Assembly: GCF_001295265.1 (NCBI RefSeq)
Contig: NZ_LJOD01000004.1
Coordinates: forward strand, 1-64,000
Length of the DNA: 64,000 nt
Source of the DNA: Chryseobacterium indologenes
GTDB lineage: Bacteria > Bacteroidota > Bacteroidia > Flavobacteriales > Weeksellaceae
Reading direction: 5' to 3'
A program made the translations under genes and the position numbers. Under the pieces are notes generated by a model that did no database searches, was not told where the DNA came from, and worked only from the letters and a program-made list of their open reading frames with translations. This document shows positions 51,942 through 61,048 of the stretch, piece after piece (the first letter of the stretch is position 1; each line of letters starts with the position of its first letter).

Positions 51942-52505
51942 TTATTTACCGTTATAAGCAGACATTGTATTATTAATCCCTGCAAAAACAAATGAAAGAC
52001 ATGCTTTCGCAAATTTTTCAATCCTCTCCGGCAGCTTTTCTGCTTCTTCACTACTCCAGGTTCCCAGAACATAATCCACCTGACGGCCTTCAGAAAAATC
52101 TGCAGATATTCCGAAACGAAGCCTTGCGTAATTCTGAGTATTCAGTACTTCATTGATATTTTTAAGACCATTATGACCTGCATCTGAACCTTTCATCTTC
52201 ATTCTCAGTGTACCGAACGGCAGTGCCAGGTCGTCTGTGATGATCAGTACATTTTCCAGGGGAATATTTTCTTTCTGCATCCAGTATCTCACGGCATTCC
52301 CGGAAAGATTCATATAAGTGTCAGGTTTAAGCACAAAAACTTTTCTCCCTTTGTATTTCCCCTCAGACATCCAGCCGAAATTAGTTGTATTGAAAGGAGC
52401 TTCCAGGGTTTCCCCAATCTTTTCAGCAACCTTAAATCCTATATTGTGACGTGTATTTTCGTATTCTGCTCCTTTATTTCCGAGACCGACTATTAAATAT
52501 TTCAT
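51942..52505 (-). CDS. pth: Peptidyl-tRNA hydrolase
   Basis: 187 aa. It frees tRNA from aborted peptidyl-tRNA. Asn10 in VGLGNKG and His20 in NTRHNIGF are the active-site residues; MNLSGNAVRYW, TDDLALPFG and GSDAGHNGLKNI are further family motifs. The promoter gives a very short leader of about 8 bases. It faces sulP and is separated from the upstream lipoprotein gene by a terminator whose stem overlaps the pth promoter. Confidence 0.97.
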   Translation of the reverse strand: MKYLIVGLGNKGAEYENTRHNIGFKVAEKIGETLEAPFNTTNFGWMSEGKYKGRKVFVLKPDTYMNLSGNAVRYWMQKENIPLENVLIITDDLALPFGTLRMKMKGSDAGHNGLKNINEVLNTQNYARLRFGISADFSEGRQVDYVLGTWSSEEAEKLPERIEKFAKACLSFVFAGINNTMSAYNGK

Positions 52506-52518
52506 TAGAAATTTTTTA

Positions 52519-52550
52519 CAAAATTAAGGGATAAAAAACAAAAAGCCCAA
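52519..52550 (-). promoter_or_regulatory. pth promoter overlapping the upstream terminator
   Basis: Minus-strand TTG (52548-52550), 21 bases, then TAATTTTG (52519-52526), a full -7 match. The -33 element lies inside one arm of the terminator hairpin of the lipoprotein gene. Confidence 0.65.
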
Positions 52551-52568
52551 TCTTCAAAAGACCGGGCT
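52536..52568 (-). terminator. Terminator after the 310-aa lipoprotein gene
   Basis: 11-bp stem with two G-T wobbles (52558-52568 / 52544-52554, loop of three bases), then T-rich TTTGTTTTTT on the minus strand. It lies 23 bases after the stop at 52591. Confidence 0.85.
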
Positions 52569-52590
52569 GCATATTTTAAGAAATTATTTT

Positions 52591-53523
52591 CTAGAAAGGC
52601 TTATAAATATAGTTAACACCAAACCCTTTTGTCATATAGGTCTGAAGATCATAATTATAATTAGTTGTTCTGATTAGTGAAGTAGGAATCGGAGGCATAA
52701 GGTCTGTTACCGATACTCTCTTAGGGTTATTCGGAGACAGGATATGACTTTCTCTATCATTAATCTCTGTTGAAAGAAGTCTTGAAATCTTATACGCTGA
52801 AGGAAGCAGGGTAAAAGGACTTATTTCATTATCATAAGCAAAATACTCGTAAGCATACTTTTTGGTAACCGCTCCCGGTACACCGCCGGCCATAGTTCCG
52901 TAAATTCTTACCGTTTTAGCAACATTATCCCCTAAATATGTATATTCTGTTTCTGAATAATCTTTAAAAGTGAATGGAACTCCTGGAGCTTCAGGACCAT
53001 TTTTCATTGAAATAGTACTCAGCTTGCCTGTAGATGCATCGTATTTTAACTCATAAAGAGACTTTGTTCTGTTCAGAAGCGTCTGAGGTCCCGGAGCCGT
53101 TGCCGGAGGTACAGGAGCTGGTCTTCTGAAAGTCAGTCTGTTCTCTGAAATGGTTACTAATTTATTATTAGGTCCGTAAGTAAATAGCTGCGTATAAGAA
53201 ATACTGTCCTTATCCAATTTTCCGTCTGCGTTAAGGTCAAGAAAACCGTTAAAAGTAACCTGGCTTATTTTATCTCCGCTATAAGCAATATCTGCTACTG
53301 AAGCACTATCCATAAGCACTTTGGTTAAAAGAAGACCGCTGTAATGGTATTCTGCCAAGGTATCTTTGTCTGTAATTTCTCTGTACAGTGCTCTTGGCCC
53401 AATCAGACCGCTAGTGTTATTTAAATCTATTAAAGGATCCCCGTTATCATCCAGCATATCTTTGCAGGAATATATTGAAGAAAACCCTGCTATCAATACA
53501 ATAAAGTAGAAAAGTCGTTTCAT
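52591..53523 (-). CDS. Predicted lipoprotein, paralogue of 53622-54494
   Basis: 310 aa. The signal peptide ends in a lipobox (FSSIYSC, Cys20), so it is probably membrane-anchored. The body is beta-rich with repeated Tyr/Thr strands (for example KLVTISENRLTFRR, LYELKYDASTGKLSTISM) like YD-type sheet proteins. The C-terminal ILSPNNPKRVSVTDLMPP resembles ISPNNPTSVYVAPP in the neighbouring gene, and both end in a TxxYxYD-type segment. Function is unknown. Such paired lipoproteins are common in Flavobacteriia. Confidence 0.82.
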   Translation of the reverse strand: MKRLFYFIVLIAGFSSIYSCKDMLDDNGDPLIDLNNTSGLIGPRALYREITDKDTLAEYHYSGLLLTKVLMDSASVADIAYSGDKISQVTFNGFLDLNADGKLDKDSISYTQLFTYGPNNKLVTISENRLTFRRPAPVPPATAPGPQTLLNRTKSLYELKYDASTGKLSTISMKNGPEAPGVPFTFKDYSETEYTYLGDNVAKTVRIYGTMAGGVPGAVTKKYAYEYFAYDNEISPFTLLPSAYKISRLLSTEINDRESHILSPNNPKRVSVTDLMPPIPTSLIRTTNYNYDLQTYMTKGFGVNYIYKPF

Positions 53524-53548
53524 TTCCAGGTAATTGTTTATTTTTTGA

Positions 53549-53556
53549 CAAATATA
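53549..53556 (-). promoter_or_regulatory. -7 element for the 310-aa lipoprotein gene
   Basis: Minus-strand TATATTTG, a full TAnnTTTG match, 25 bases before ATG 53523. No clear -33 TTG. Confidence 0.6.
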
Positions 53557-53621
53557 ACTTTTTTTTGTATAAAAGCTATCTTTTTATTTATATTCCGATA
53601 AATCCGATAATCAAAAAAGGA

Positions 53622-54494
53622 TTATAAAACTCTGTAGGTATATTTAAGTTTCTGATCCTTGTTAGATACAGGATAGTTCTGATTATCATAAATATAATCC
53701 AATGGGGTACTGGTAGGTAAGGCAGGTGCCGGAGGTGCTACATATACCGAAGTAGGATTATTAGGAGATATTCTGTAGAAAGTCTCAGGACGCACTAAAC
53801 TCCATGCCATAAAAAAGCTTTTCGGAAGTGTGGAAAACGGACTGATCTTGGAATCATAGTTCTGGAAGCTGTACATTGTTTTCTTGGCAGTGGCCATATC
53901 CGGAGCTCCTTCTCCGTCCATTACTCCTCTGGTACAGTCTCCTTTAAAAATATTATTTCCAATATATGTAAAGTCAATCAGTACAAAATTGGTGTAGGCA
54001 TATGTACCGCCGTATTTTTTCTTTTCAAGGACTTTAGTAAGCTTTCCTGTGGTATCGTAAGTAAAAGTATACTCACTGATATAAGAATTGGCCGCTGTAG
54101 GAGCAACAGCCGTACAGGTGGCATTATACATATTTCCTTTACTGTCTTCAGTAATCGTGAAATCATAAGAAACGCTCCCTGCCAGGCTTCCTATAAACTT
54201 TATTCTGGATATTTTATCTCCTGTATAATTTACCGTACCGGTATAAGAAGTACCGGTATTACCGTCTTTAAACATTCCGGTTACCAGTTTTCCTGAGCTG
54301 ACAACATATTCTTCCTGAACAGTATTGTCAAAAGTGATCTTTTCCAGCACCCTTGCAGGAGGAGGGGTTCCATTGCCATTATTCCCGCCGTTACCGGCAC
54401 TCGGTTCAAAATCATCAGAACCACTATTGTTACATGAGGCCATGAATCCAAGCAGTACACCGGCAAAAATTTTTAAAAGATAGTTTTTTCCCAT
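53622..54494 (-). CDS. Predicted lipoprotein, paralogue of 52591-53523
   Basis: 290 aa. Signal peptide MGKNYLLKIFAGVLLGF then lipobox MASC (Cys21) and an Asn/Gly/Ser-rich linker. It contains beta-strand units such as KLVTGMFKDGNTGTSYTG and VNYTGDKISRIKFIG, and the closing ISPNNPTSVYV shared with its neighbour. The unit y(T/S)GDKIS(R/Q)(I/V)xFxG occurs in both. It has its own promoter, so duplication rather than an operon explains the pair. Function unknown. Confidence 0.82.
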   Translation of the reverse strand: MGKNYLLKIFAGVLLGFMASCNNSGSDDFEPSAGNGGNNGNGTPPPARVLEKITFDNTVQEEYVVSSGKLVTGMFKDGNTGTSYTGTVNYTGDKISRIKFIGSLAGSVSYDFTITEDSKGNMYNATCTAVAPTAANSYISEYTFTYDTTGKLTKVLEKKKYGGTYAYTNFVLIDFTYIGNNIFKGDCTRGVMDGEGAPDMATAKKTMYSFQNYDSKISPFSTLPKSFFMAWSLVRPETFYRISPNNPTSVYVAPPAPALPTSTPLDYIYDNQNYPVSNKDQKLKYTYRVL

Positions 54495-54518
54495 TGAAAA
54501 AATATTTTAGTGAGTTCA

Positions 54519-54526
54519 CAAATATA
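54519..54526 (-). promoter_or_regulatory. -7 element for the 290-aa lipoprotein gene
   Basis: Minus-strand TATATTTG, a full TAnnTTTG match, 24 bases before ATG 54494. Confidence 0.6.
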
Positions 54527-54587
54527 ATCCATTTTTTCGACCAAATCATTCATTTTCATAACAAATTAAAAGCAAATCTTTTCTTTT

Positions 54588-54626
54588 CATAAAAAAAACC
54601 TAAAAACATGATGCTTTTAGGTTTTT
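54588..54626 (-). terminator. Terminator of the three-gene secreted-protein operon
   Basis: 11-bp stem (54615-54625 / 54595-54605) followed by a T-run on the minus strand, 22 bases after the stop at 54648. Confidence 0.88.
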
Positions 54627-54647
54627 ATAAGGTATAATAATGATATT

Positions 54648-55388
54648 TTAATAAGGCTGCAGTACGGAAGTTGTTAATACCGACTGGGACATTTCATTAT
54701 TAAGGAAATTAACATTTACAGCAGTACCTATTCCGAGGGTCCCGTTATTAAGGGTTCTCTTTGTACAGGCTACCTTAACGCTGTAATTATTTTTGGGCAT
54801 AAGGTTACTAAGTGTTGCATTAAGATTAAAAATCTTATAGGCCCCTTCATCTCCCAACAAAACTTCAGTTCGGACTGCCCTAAGCTTATTATCTACAAAA
54901 ACACCACAGGCAAAACCGGCTGAAGAACTTCCGTTTCCAGTTTTCTGAGCAGTTGTCTGAAAGGTAAATACCACTTTGTTTACATTATTGGTAATAGAAA
55001 ATGTATCATTAGTACCCTGAAGCACTACCCAATCACTGTTCAGGTCTGTATTTTCTGTATAAGGAACAGGTGACCCGTTTCCTGTAAAAGTAACACCAGT
55101 CTGGTCTGCTACCGTATTCAGGGAAAATACAGACATACTTCCCTGGCCGTCAGCAATTTTGATATTCTTCCAGTCATTGATATTCATTTCTGAGTTATTA
55201 TGAAAAATGGCTCCCTCTGATCCGGCAGACCCTTTCAGAAGATTGGTTCCTCCGGTTCTCAACTCACCCCTTACATTCAGGTCTCCGTTTACATCTAATG
55301 CATTAACAGGGGTAGAGGTATTTATTCCCACCTGAGCCCCGGCAAAAAAAGCGAACAGTAAAGATTGTATAATTAATATTTTTTTCAT
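54648..55388 (-). CDS. Secreted VGINT-motif protein 3
   Basis: 246 aa from ATG 55388. Signal peptide MKKILIIQSLLFAFFAGAQ is followed at once by VGINTSTPVNALDVNGDLNV, a motif common in surface, fibre-like proteins of Bacteroidetes. The body is beta-rich and shares FxCGVFVDNKLRAVR and an SVKVACTKR-type segment with the two genes upstream. It starts 8 bases after the previous stop. Probably a cell-surface or extracellular structural protein; function unknown. Confidence 0.82.
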   Translation of the reverse strand: MKKILIIQSLLFAFFAGAQVGINTSTPVNALDVNGDLNVRGELRTGGTNLLKGSAGSEGAIFHNNSEMNINDWKNIKIADGQGSMSVFSLNTVADQTGVTFTGNGSPVPYTENTDLNSDWVVLQGTNDTFSITNNVNKVVFTFQTTAQKTGNGSSSAGFACGVFVDNKLRAVRTEVLLGDEGAYKIFNLNATLSNLMPKNNYSVKVACTKRTLNNGTLGIGTAVNVNFLNNEMSQSVLTTSVLQPY

Positions 55389-55395
55389 GACCGGA

Positions 55396-56211
55396 TTAAT
55401 TAGTAATAGGATTAAAGAACTGAGGAATTTCATACACGTCTACTTTTAAAGAAGACTGGGTAATAAAATCATTGATATTATCTGCTGCATAGGTTCCAAT
55501 AGCCAGAACAACATTATTTGCTGTTTCATAAGACCCGATTCTTGAGCAGGCAACACTTATGTTGTGTTCTCCTATAGGAAGATTTTCAATTACCCCGATC
55601 TGGTTATGGGTAATGAAAGTACTGGCTGCACTACTCGCCTTCAGATTTCTCTGCCTCATATTAACCAGTTTATCATTCACAAAAATTCCGCACGCATAGT
55701 CTATTGAAACATCGGTTGGCTTATTGGAAGGCAGGTTAGCCTGTACTACCGTTTCAAACTGAAAATAGGTTTTGCTTTGTGTACTGTATACTTTGACCTT
55801 CTCAGACAATCCGGTAATTTTTTTAAACCCTGAAAGACTGGAAAATTCTGCTCCTTTTACAAAAACAGTGCTTCGGGCAGCAGTACCAAACTGTTCAGTA
55901 TTGGTAAATTTCACCCCTGTCCTGTCTGAAAAGGAATTATTGAATATCAGGTAAAATTTATTCGGTTCATATTCCGGGATACGCAGTGATTTCCAGATAG
56001 GCGGATAACCTTCTCCCTGAGAAACAAGTATCTGGTCATTATTTCCTTGCGAAAGACTGTTGTCTGTTGTATTCAGAACAACTATTTTATTTCTCAGGTT
56101 CAGGTCTCCGTTCACGTCCAGTTTGGCTTTCGGAGTATCTGTATTGATACCCACCTGTCCGGACAATAACAATCCTGCTCCAAGAAATAGAGTTAATATT
56201 ATCTTTTTCAT
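55396..56211 (-). CDS. Secreted VGINT-motif protein 2
   Basis: 271 aa from ATG 56211. Signal peptide MKKIILTLFLGAGLLLSGQ then VGINTDTPKAKLDVNGDLNL. Shared blocks with its neighbours are QGEGYPPIWKSL (QGEGKPPVWKSL in protein 1), YACGIFVNDKLVNMRQRNL and HNISVACSRIG. Two conserved cysteines in these blocks could form a disulfide. It starts 8 bases after the previous stop in the same operon. Function unknown. Confidence 0.82.
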   Translation of the reverse strand: MKKIILTLFLGAGLLLSGQVGINTDTPKAKLDVNGDLNLRNKIVVLNTTDNSLSQGNNDQILVSQGEGYPPIWKSLRIPEYEPNKFYLIFNNSFSDRTGVKFTNTEQFGTAARSTVFVKGAEFSSLSGFKKITGLSEKVKVYSTQSKTYFQFETVVQANLPSNKPTDVSIDYACGIFVNDKLVNMRQRNLKASSAASTFITHNQIGVIENLPIGEHNISVACSRIGSYETANNVVLAIGTYAADNINDFITQSSLKVDVYEIPQFFNPITN

Positions 56212-56218
56212 CAGTTGA

Positions 56219-57040
56219 TTAATTGTTTTTATAAGTAACATACTCAATGACATCTATCTTCATAATAGATTCAAGAGTAAATGCATTGGAAACCGTATTG
56301 GTGTCTGATATATTACGTCCTATAGTAAATTGAGAACCTGCATTGGAGGTAGAGATCTTACGGCAGGCTACCTCAAGCGTCTGTGCACCAATAGGTACAT
56401 TCTGTTCAGTATAGTTAAGGGTAAAAATATACTCCTGTATTCCTGCTTTTTCGCTGTTATTGTTTGAAGCGATCCTGTCCGGGCGCACGGCAACAAGCCT
56501 TCCGTTTCTGAAAACACCGCAGGCAAAACTTATGTTCTGAGAAGTCTGCGCATTCGGGGCTTTTATTTCTACACCAGTCTGGAACTGATAAGTAAGTCTG
56601 TTTTTACCGTTTTTGATATTAAAATTATTTTTCAGACCTTCAATTTTCACCCATCTTCCTTTTGATGTATCGGTAATATCATCTCCTACATTATTCTTGT
56701 AGACGCCATCTCCGGCAGCCAAATTGGAAAGGGTACTTATTCCGTTCTGATCTGAAGACACATACGAATTGATTAATTTGTACTGTCCCTCTTCCATAAA
56801 GGAAACATTCAGTGATTTCCATACAGGAGGCTTTCCTTCTCCCTGTGAAACCAAAACCTGGCCGTTGAGCCCGGCACTTCCTGCCTGAGCTGAACTTCCT
56901 CCTACTCTAAGTTCTTTTCTTAAGGTGGTTTTCCCGTTTACATCGAGAATAGATTTTGGGGAGCTGGTCCCGATTCCCACCTGAGCGCTGACACACAATG
57001 AAACAAGTCCAAAAGCGCAACTAAATATAATTTTTTTCAT
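56219..57040 (-). CDS. Secreted VGIGT-motif protein 1
   Basis: 273 aa from ATG 57040; the promoter -7 element (57051-57058) excludes an upstream ATG at 57082. Signal peptide MKKIIFSCAFGLVSLCVSAQ then VGIGTSSPKSILDVNGKTTL. It shares QGEGKPPVWKSL, FACGVFRNGRLVAVRPD and LEVACRKIS with proteins 2 and 3. It is first in the operon of three tandem paralogues. The GIGTxSPxxxLDVxG motif is also seen in phage tail-fibre and adhesin-like proteins, so a surface role is likely. Confidence 0.82.
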   Translation of the reverse strand: MKKIIFSCAFGLVSLCVSAQVGIGTSSPKSILDVNGKTTLRKELRVGGSSAQAGSAGLNGQVLVSQGEGKPPVWKSLNVSFMEEGQYKLINSYVSSDQNGISTLSNLAAGDGVYKNNVGDDITDTSKGRWVKIEGLKNNFNIKNGKNRLTYQFQTGVEIKAPNAQTSQNISFACGVFRNGRLVAVRPDRIASNNNSEKAGIQEYIFTLNYTEQNVPIGAQTLEVACRKISTSNAGSQFTIGRNISDTNTVSNAFTLESIMKIDVIEYVTYKNN

Positions 57041-57050
57041 AATTGGGCCA

Positions 57051-57082
57051 CAAAGGTACAAATTATCAATCAAAAAAAACAA
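57051..57082 (-). promoter_or_regulatory. Promoter of the VGINT operon
   Basis: Minus-strand TTG (57080-57082), 21 bases, then TACCTTTG (57051-57058), a full -7 match, 10 bases before ATG 57040. Confidence 0.7.
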
Positions 57083-57416
57083 TCTAATTAATTCTAACTA
57101 TGTAGAAATAAAGCATTTACAGCATCGAATTACTTGTACAAAAAAGTAGAATTATTTCTACAAGTGATTAATATGCCCTTTATTTTGGCAGCAAAATCTT
57201 CGTTAAGCCCTGTAACAGAAGCGTTTTAACAATTATTTTTACTCATTACTCTGTGATTTTCAGGAACTTTTTCAGGAGCCATTTATTTAAAATAACCATT
57301 AAAAATTTTTCAATAAAAAAGATCTGAAAGGTAAATTTTCAGATCTTTTATACATTTTAATGAAAAACTATTTGTTTTCAGAGACTTAAAAACAGGCTTT
57401 TATTGATAAAATCATC
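57083..57416 (-). other. Intergenic region with inverted repeats and the mfd terminator
   Basis: About 330 bases without a gene. Inverted repeats sit upstream of the VGINT promoter: TGTAGAAAT (57101-57109) with ATTTCTACA (57154-57162), and ACTTGTA (57132-57138) with TACAAGT (57159-57165). These overlap and could be operators or alternative hairpins. The right part holds the mfd terminator. Confidence 0.45.
57311..57349 (-). terminator. Terminator after mfd
   Basis: 13-bp perfect stem (57337-57349 / 57317-57329, 7-base loop) followed by T-rich sequence on the minus strand, about 70 bases after the mfd stop. Confidence 0.88.
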
Positions 57417-60400
57417 CTATTGCTTTGATTCATGTCCGATGATTGCCTTAAGAAGTCCATTCACTTCATCTACATTTTTAACCCTCTCTTTTCTCATCAT
57501 CAGCTGATTACCTTCCTTCCCTATTTTCTCTTTCAGCTGTGCTTCAGCCGGATTTTGAGTCAAATAATTGATGATATGCCTGAAACGGTTGGTCTGGTAA
57601 AACTTATCCTGAGGATTTCCCGGAAAATATCCTAAGAAAATCCCGTTCTTCATCACGATTTTATCAAATCCGATATCTGCAGCCAGCCATTTCAGAGAAA
57701 CACTTTTTAACAAATTAACAGCTTCTTTGGGAAGCGGGCCAAAACGATCAATCAATTCAAGCTCAAACTGATGAAGTTCCTTCTCATTATTGATCTCTGC
57801 AATTTTCTGATACAGCAGTAGTCTCTCTTCCGTATTGGAAATATAAAAATCAGGTAACATCAATTCGAGATCAGTATCAATATTCACATCTTTTACAGAC
57901 TTGAAGAGTTTCTGGCGGTCTTCCTCATTTTCAAATAAATTTTCAAAATCGGCATCATCTTTCAATTCTTCCAGCGCTTCCTGCATTAGTTTCTGATAGG
58001 TTTCAAAGCCCATCTCATTGATAAAACCACTCTGCTCTGCACCCAGAAGGTCCCCGGCTCCCCGGATTTCAAGATCTTTCATCGCAATCTGAAATCCGCT
58101 CCCTAAATCAGAGAACTGCTCAATTGCTTCCAGACGTTTACGGGCATCAGAAGTGATCATATCATAAGGAGGTGTGATCAGATAGCAGAACGCTTTTCTG
58201 TTGCTTCTTCCTACCCTTCCCCTCATCTGATGAAGATCTGCCATTCCGAAACGATGGGCATCATTAATAAAGATGGTATTGGCGTTCGGAACATCCACAC
58301 CACTTTCTACAATGGTTGTAGAAACAAGAACATCATATTTCCCGTCCATAAAGTCCAGAACATTCTTTTCCAGCTGTTTTCCTTCCATCTGCCCATGCCC
58401 TGTAATAACCCTGGCATCCGGAACCAGTCTCTGGATAAGCCCTGCAATTTCTTTAAGATTTTCAATCCTGTTATTGATAAAATAAACCTGTCCGTCTCTT
58501 TGAAGCTCATAGGAAACAGCATCCCGGAGCGTCTCTTCATTGAAGCCTATCAAGTGGGTATCAACAGGCTGTCTGTTAGGCGGTGGTGTTTTAATTACAG
58601 AGAGGTCTCTTGCTGCCATCAGGGAAAACTGCAGCGTTCTGGGAATTGGAGTTGCCGTAAGGGTAAGGGTATCAACATTGCTTTTAAGTGTTTTCAGCTT
58701 ATCCTTTACAGAAACACCGAACTTATGCTCTTCATCAATAATCAGCAGTCCAAGATCCTTAAATTTCACAGAACTGCCTGCCAGCTGATGGGTGCCGATG
58801 ATGATATCTACCTTACCGTTTTTAAGATCTTCCAGGGTTTCAGCTTTCTGCTTAGCTGTTCTGAACCGGTTCACGTACGCAACGTTCACAGGAAAATCCT
58901 TCAGTCTTTCTTTAAAACTCCTGTAATGCTGGAACGCCAGAATAGTGGTAGGAACCAGCACAGCAACCTGCTTCCCATCGGTTGCAGCTTTAAACGCTGC
59001 ACGCATTGCAACCTCCGTTTTTCCGAAACCTACATCACCGCATACTAAACGATCCATCACTGTATCCGATTCCATATCTCTTTTCACATCAATAGTGGCT
59101 TTTTCCTGATCAGGGGTATCTTCATAAATAAAACTTGCTTCCAGCTCATTCTGCAGATAAGAATCCGGGGTATACGCAAATCCCTTTGCCGTTTTCCGTT
59201 GTGCATATAACCTGATAAGATCGAAAGCGATCTGTTTTACTTTAGCCTTTGTTTTCTGTTTCAAAGATTTCCAGGTTGGCGAACCAAGTTTGCTGAGCGT
59301 AATCTCTTTTCCTTCCGGACCGTTGTATTTTGAAATCTTATGCAGAGAATGGATGCTCACATACAGCAGGTCTCCATTCTTATAGGTCAGCTTGAAGCAT
59401 TCCTGGATCTTTCCGTCGTTATTGACTTTTACCAGCCCCATAAATTTTCCGATGCCATGATCAATATGGGCAATATAATCCCCGATTTTCAATGACATGA
59501 GGTCTTTTAAGGTAAGCTGCTCAGATTTGGCAAACGTATTTTTTGCTTTATATCTTTGGTATCTGTCAAAAATCTGATGATCCGTATATACCAATAATTT
59601 ATGTCCGTTATCTATAAAGCCTTCGTGCAGCTCAGATTTAAAACTTTTAAAAGGCAGTTCGTGTTCCAGCTCTTCAAAGATGGATTCAAGTCTTTCTTTT
59701 TGTTTTTCTGTGGAAAATGAGATCCATGTATCGAAACCTGCATTTTGCTTTTCCTCAAGATCTTCGATAAGCAGCTCAAAATTTTTGTGGAAAGACGGCT
59801 GTGGAAGCTGTTCCATCCTGATCTCTGTAAGATCCCTGATTCCTTCCATTGAAATCCCTGCAAAATCAACCGTTGTAAATTTTTTATAATCAAATAAAAA
59901 CTCCTGATCTGAAATAAACAGTTCCTGGGGCCTTCTATGCGCAATATCTTTACTCAGCGTTTCATATTTTTCAAGAGATTTTTCATAGAAAGTCCTGATT
60001 TTCTGCATTCCGGCCGCTCCATTCCGGGAAACGATAAAGCTTCCTTCCGTGAGAAGCTGCAGTAATGAAACTCTTGTTCCGGTAACCGAAAAGTTCATAT
60101 TTGAAACCAGCTGAAACTCTTTTACCTTCTCTACTGAAAGCTGTGTTTCAATGTCAAATGTTTTAATACTTTCCACTTCATTCCCAAAGAAGGTAATACG
60201 GTAAGGCTTTTCATGAGAATAAGAAAACACATCTACAATTCCTCCTCTTACTGAAAACTCACCAGGCTCGGAAACGAAATCGGCCTGCTGAAAATGATAA
60301 TGTGTAAGAAGTTCATCCACAAAATCAAAGTCCAGCTGATCGCCTGTTTTAATATGATGAGAGATGGCTTTAAAATCTTCTTTTTTAAGGACTTTTTCCG

Positions 60401-60794
60401 ATAAAGCACCAGCATAGGCAACAATCACCTTCGGAGATTTCCCCGAATTTATTTTATTCAATACCTCTGTTCTCAAAACGAGATTGGCATTCTGCGTCTT
60501 CTCTACCTGATAAGGTTCCATATGCGTTGCAGGAAAATATAAAACCTTCTCTTTTCCCAGCAGATCTTCCATTTCAGTATTCGCATACAGGGCATCTTCC
60601 TTATCATCTACCAGGTAAAGGATATTTTTTTTTCTTGTGAGAAAAAGTTCAGCGGTAAAAATAGAAGCCGAGGATCCGGCACTCCCCTTCACGGAAATGT
60701 GCTGGCTGGTTTCAAGCTGATCAAAGATTTCTTTACCAAATTCTTTCTGAAGCAGATCGGGAAGAAACTTTTCATTGATAGGTTTTAGCTGCAT
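57417..60794 (-). CDS. mfd: Transcription-repair coupling factor Mfd
   Basis: 1125 aa from ATG 60794 (MQLKPINEKFLPDLLQKEF); a frame-open ATG at 60860 overlaps the promoter -7 element and is rejected. A UvrB-like N-terminal region is followed by the RNA-polymerase-interacting domain (about 450-540). The translocase has Walker A GDVGFGKTEVAMRA (near 588), IIDEEHKFGV, TATPIPRTLQFSL and RVGRSNRKAFCYL, and a C-terminal D7 domain. It removes stalled RNA polymerase and recruits UvrA. Complete and ordinary. Confidence 0.98.
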   Translation of the reverse strand: MQLKPINEKFLPDLLQKEFGKEIFDQLETSQHISVKGSAGSSASIFTAELFLTRKKNILYLVDDKEDALYANTEMEDLLGKEKVLYFPATHMEPYQVEKTQNANLVLRTEVLNKINSGKSPKVIVAYAGALSEKVLKKEDFKAISHHIKTGDQLDFDFVDELLTHYHFQQADFVSEPGEFSVRGGIVDVFSYSHEKPYRITFFGNEVESIKTFDIETQLSVEKVKEFQLVSNMNFSVTGTRVSLLQLLTEGSFIVSRNGAAGMQKIRTFYEKSLEKYETLSKDIAHRRPQELFISDQEFLFDYKKFTTVDFAGISMEGIRDLTEIRMEQLPQPSFHKNFELLIEDLEEKQNAGFDTWISFSTEKQKERLESIFEELEHELPFKSFKSELHEGFIDNGHKLLVYTDHQIFDRYQRYKAKNTFAKSEQLTLKDLMSLKIGDYIAHIDHGIGKFMGLVKVNNDGKIQECFKLTYKNGDLLYVSIHSLHKISKYNGPEGKEITLSKLGSPTWKSLKQKTKAKVKQIAFDLIRLYAQRKTAKGFAYTPDSYLQNELEASFIYEDTPDQEKATIDVKRDMESDTVMDRLVCGDVGFGKTEVAMRAAFKAATDGKQVAVLVPTTILAFQHYRSFKERLKDFPVNVAYVNRFRTAKQKAETLEDLKNGKVDIIIGTHQLAGSSVKFKDLGLLIIDEEHKFGVSVKDKLKTLKSNVDTLTLTATPIPRTLQFSLMAARDLSVIKTPPPNRQPVDTHLIGFNEETLRDAVSYELQRDGQVYFINNRIENLKEIAGLIQRLVPDARVITGHGQMEGKQLEKNVLDFMDGKYDVLVSTTIVESGVDVPNANTIFINDAHRFGMADLHQMRGRVGRSNRKAFCYLITPPYDMITSDARKRLEAIEQFSDLGSGFQIAMKDLEIRGAGDLLGAEQSGFINEMGFETYQKLMQEALEELKDDADFENLFENEEDRQKLFKSVKDVNIDTDLELMLPDFYISNTEERLLLYQKIAEINNEKELHQFELELIDRFGPLPKEAVNLLKSVSLKWLAADIGFDKIVMKNGIFLGYFPGNPQDKFYQTNRFRHIINYLTQNPAEAQLKEKIGKEGNQLMMRKERVKNVDEVNGLLKAIIGHESKQ

Positions 60795-60857
60795 AAATAG
60801 TAGTAGTATAAACGACAAAAGCGATTTCGGAAGTTCTCCGAAACCGTGTCTGAACTG

Positions 60858-60865
60858 CAAAGATA
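60858..60865 (-). promoter_or_regulatory. -7 element for mfd
   Basis: Minus-strand TATCTTTG, a full TAnnTTTG match, 63 bases before ATG 60794. It supports the shorter mfd start. Confidence 0.65.
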
Positions 60866-61048
60866 CGGATATTTTTCTCGGTTTTAAGAATTCAGCCTAT
60901 GTATAAAATTTAACAAAATCTTAAAACAGATACCCAAATCTTAATTTTTTACCAATTCATTTAATTATACGTTAAAATAATCTTGTTTTTACCTCATGGC
61001 ACAAAGTTTGGAAATTTCCTTTTACCAAACTTTTAAAGAAATAATATT

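Noticed and set aside
58230..59048. 272-codon open frame on the plus strand, antisense to mfd
   Set aside because: It lies opposite the conserved translocase motifs of mfd and shows no domain or start context.
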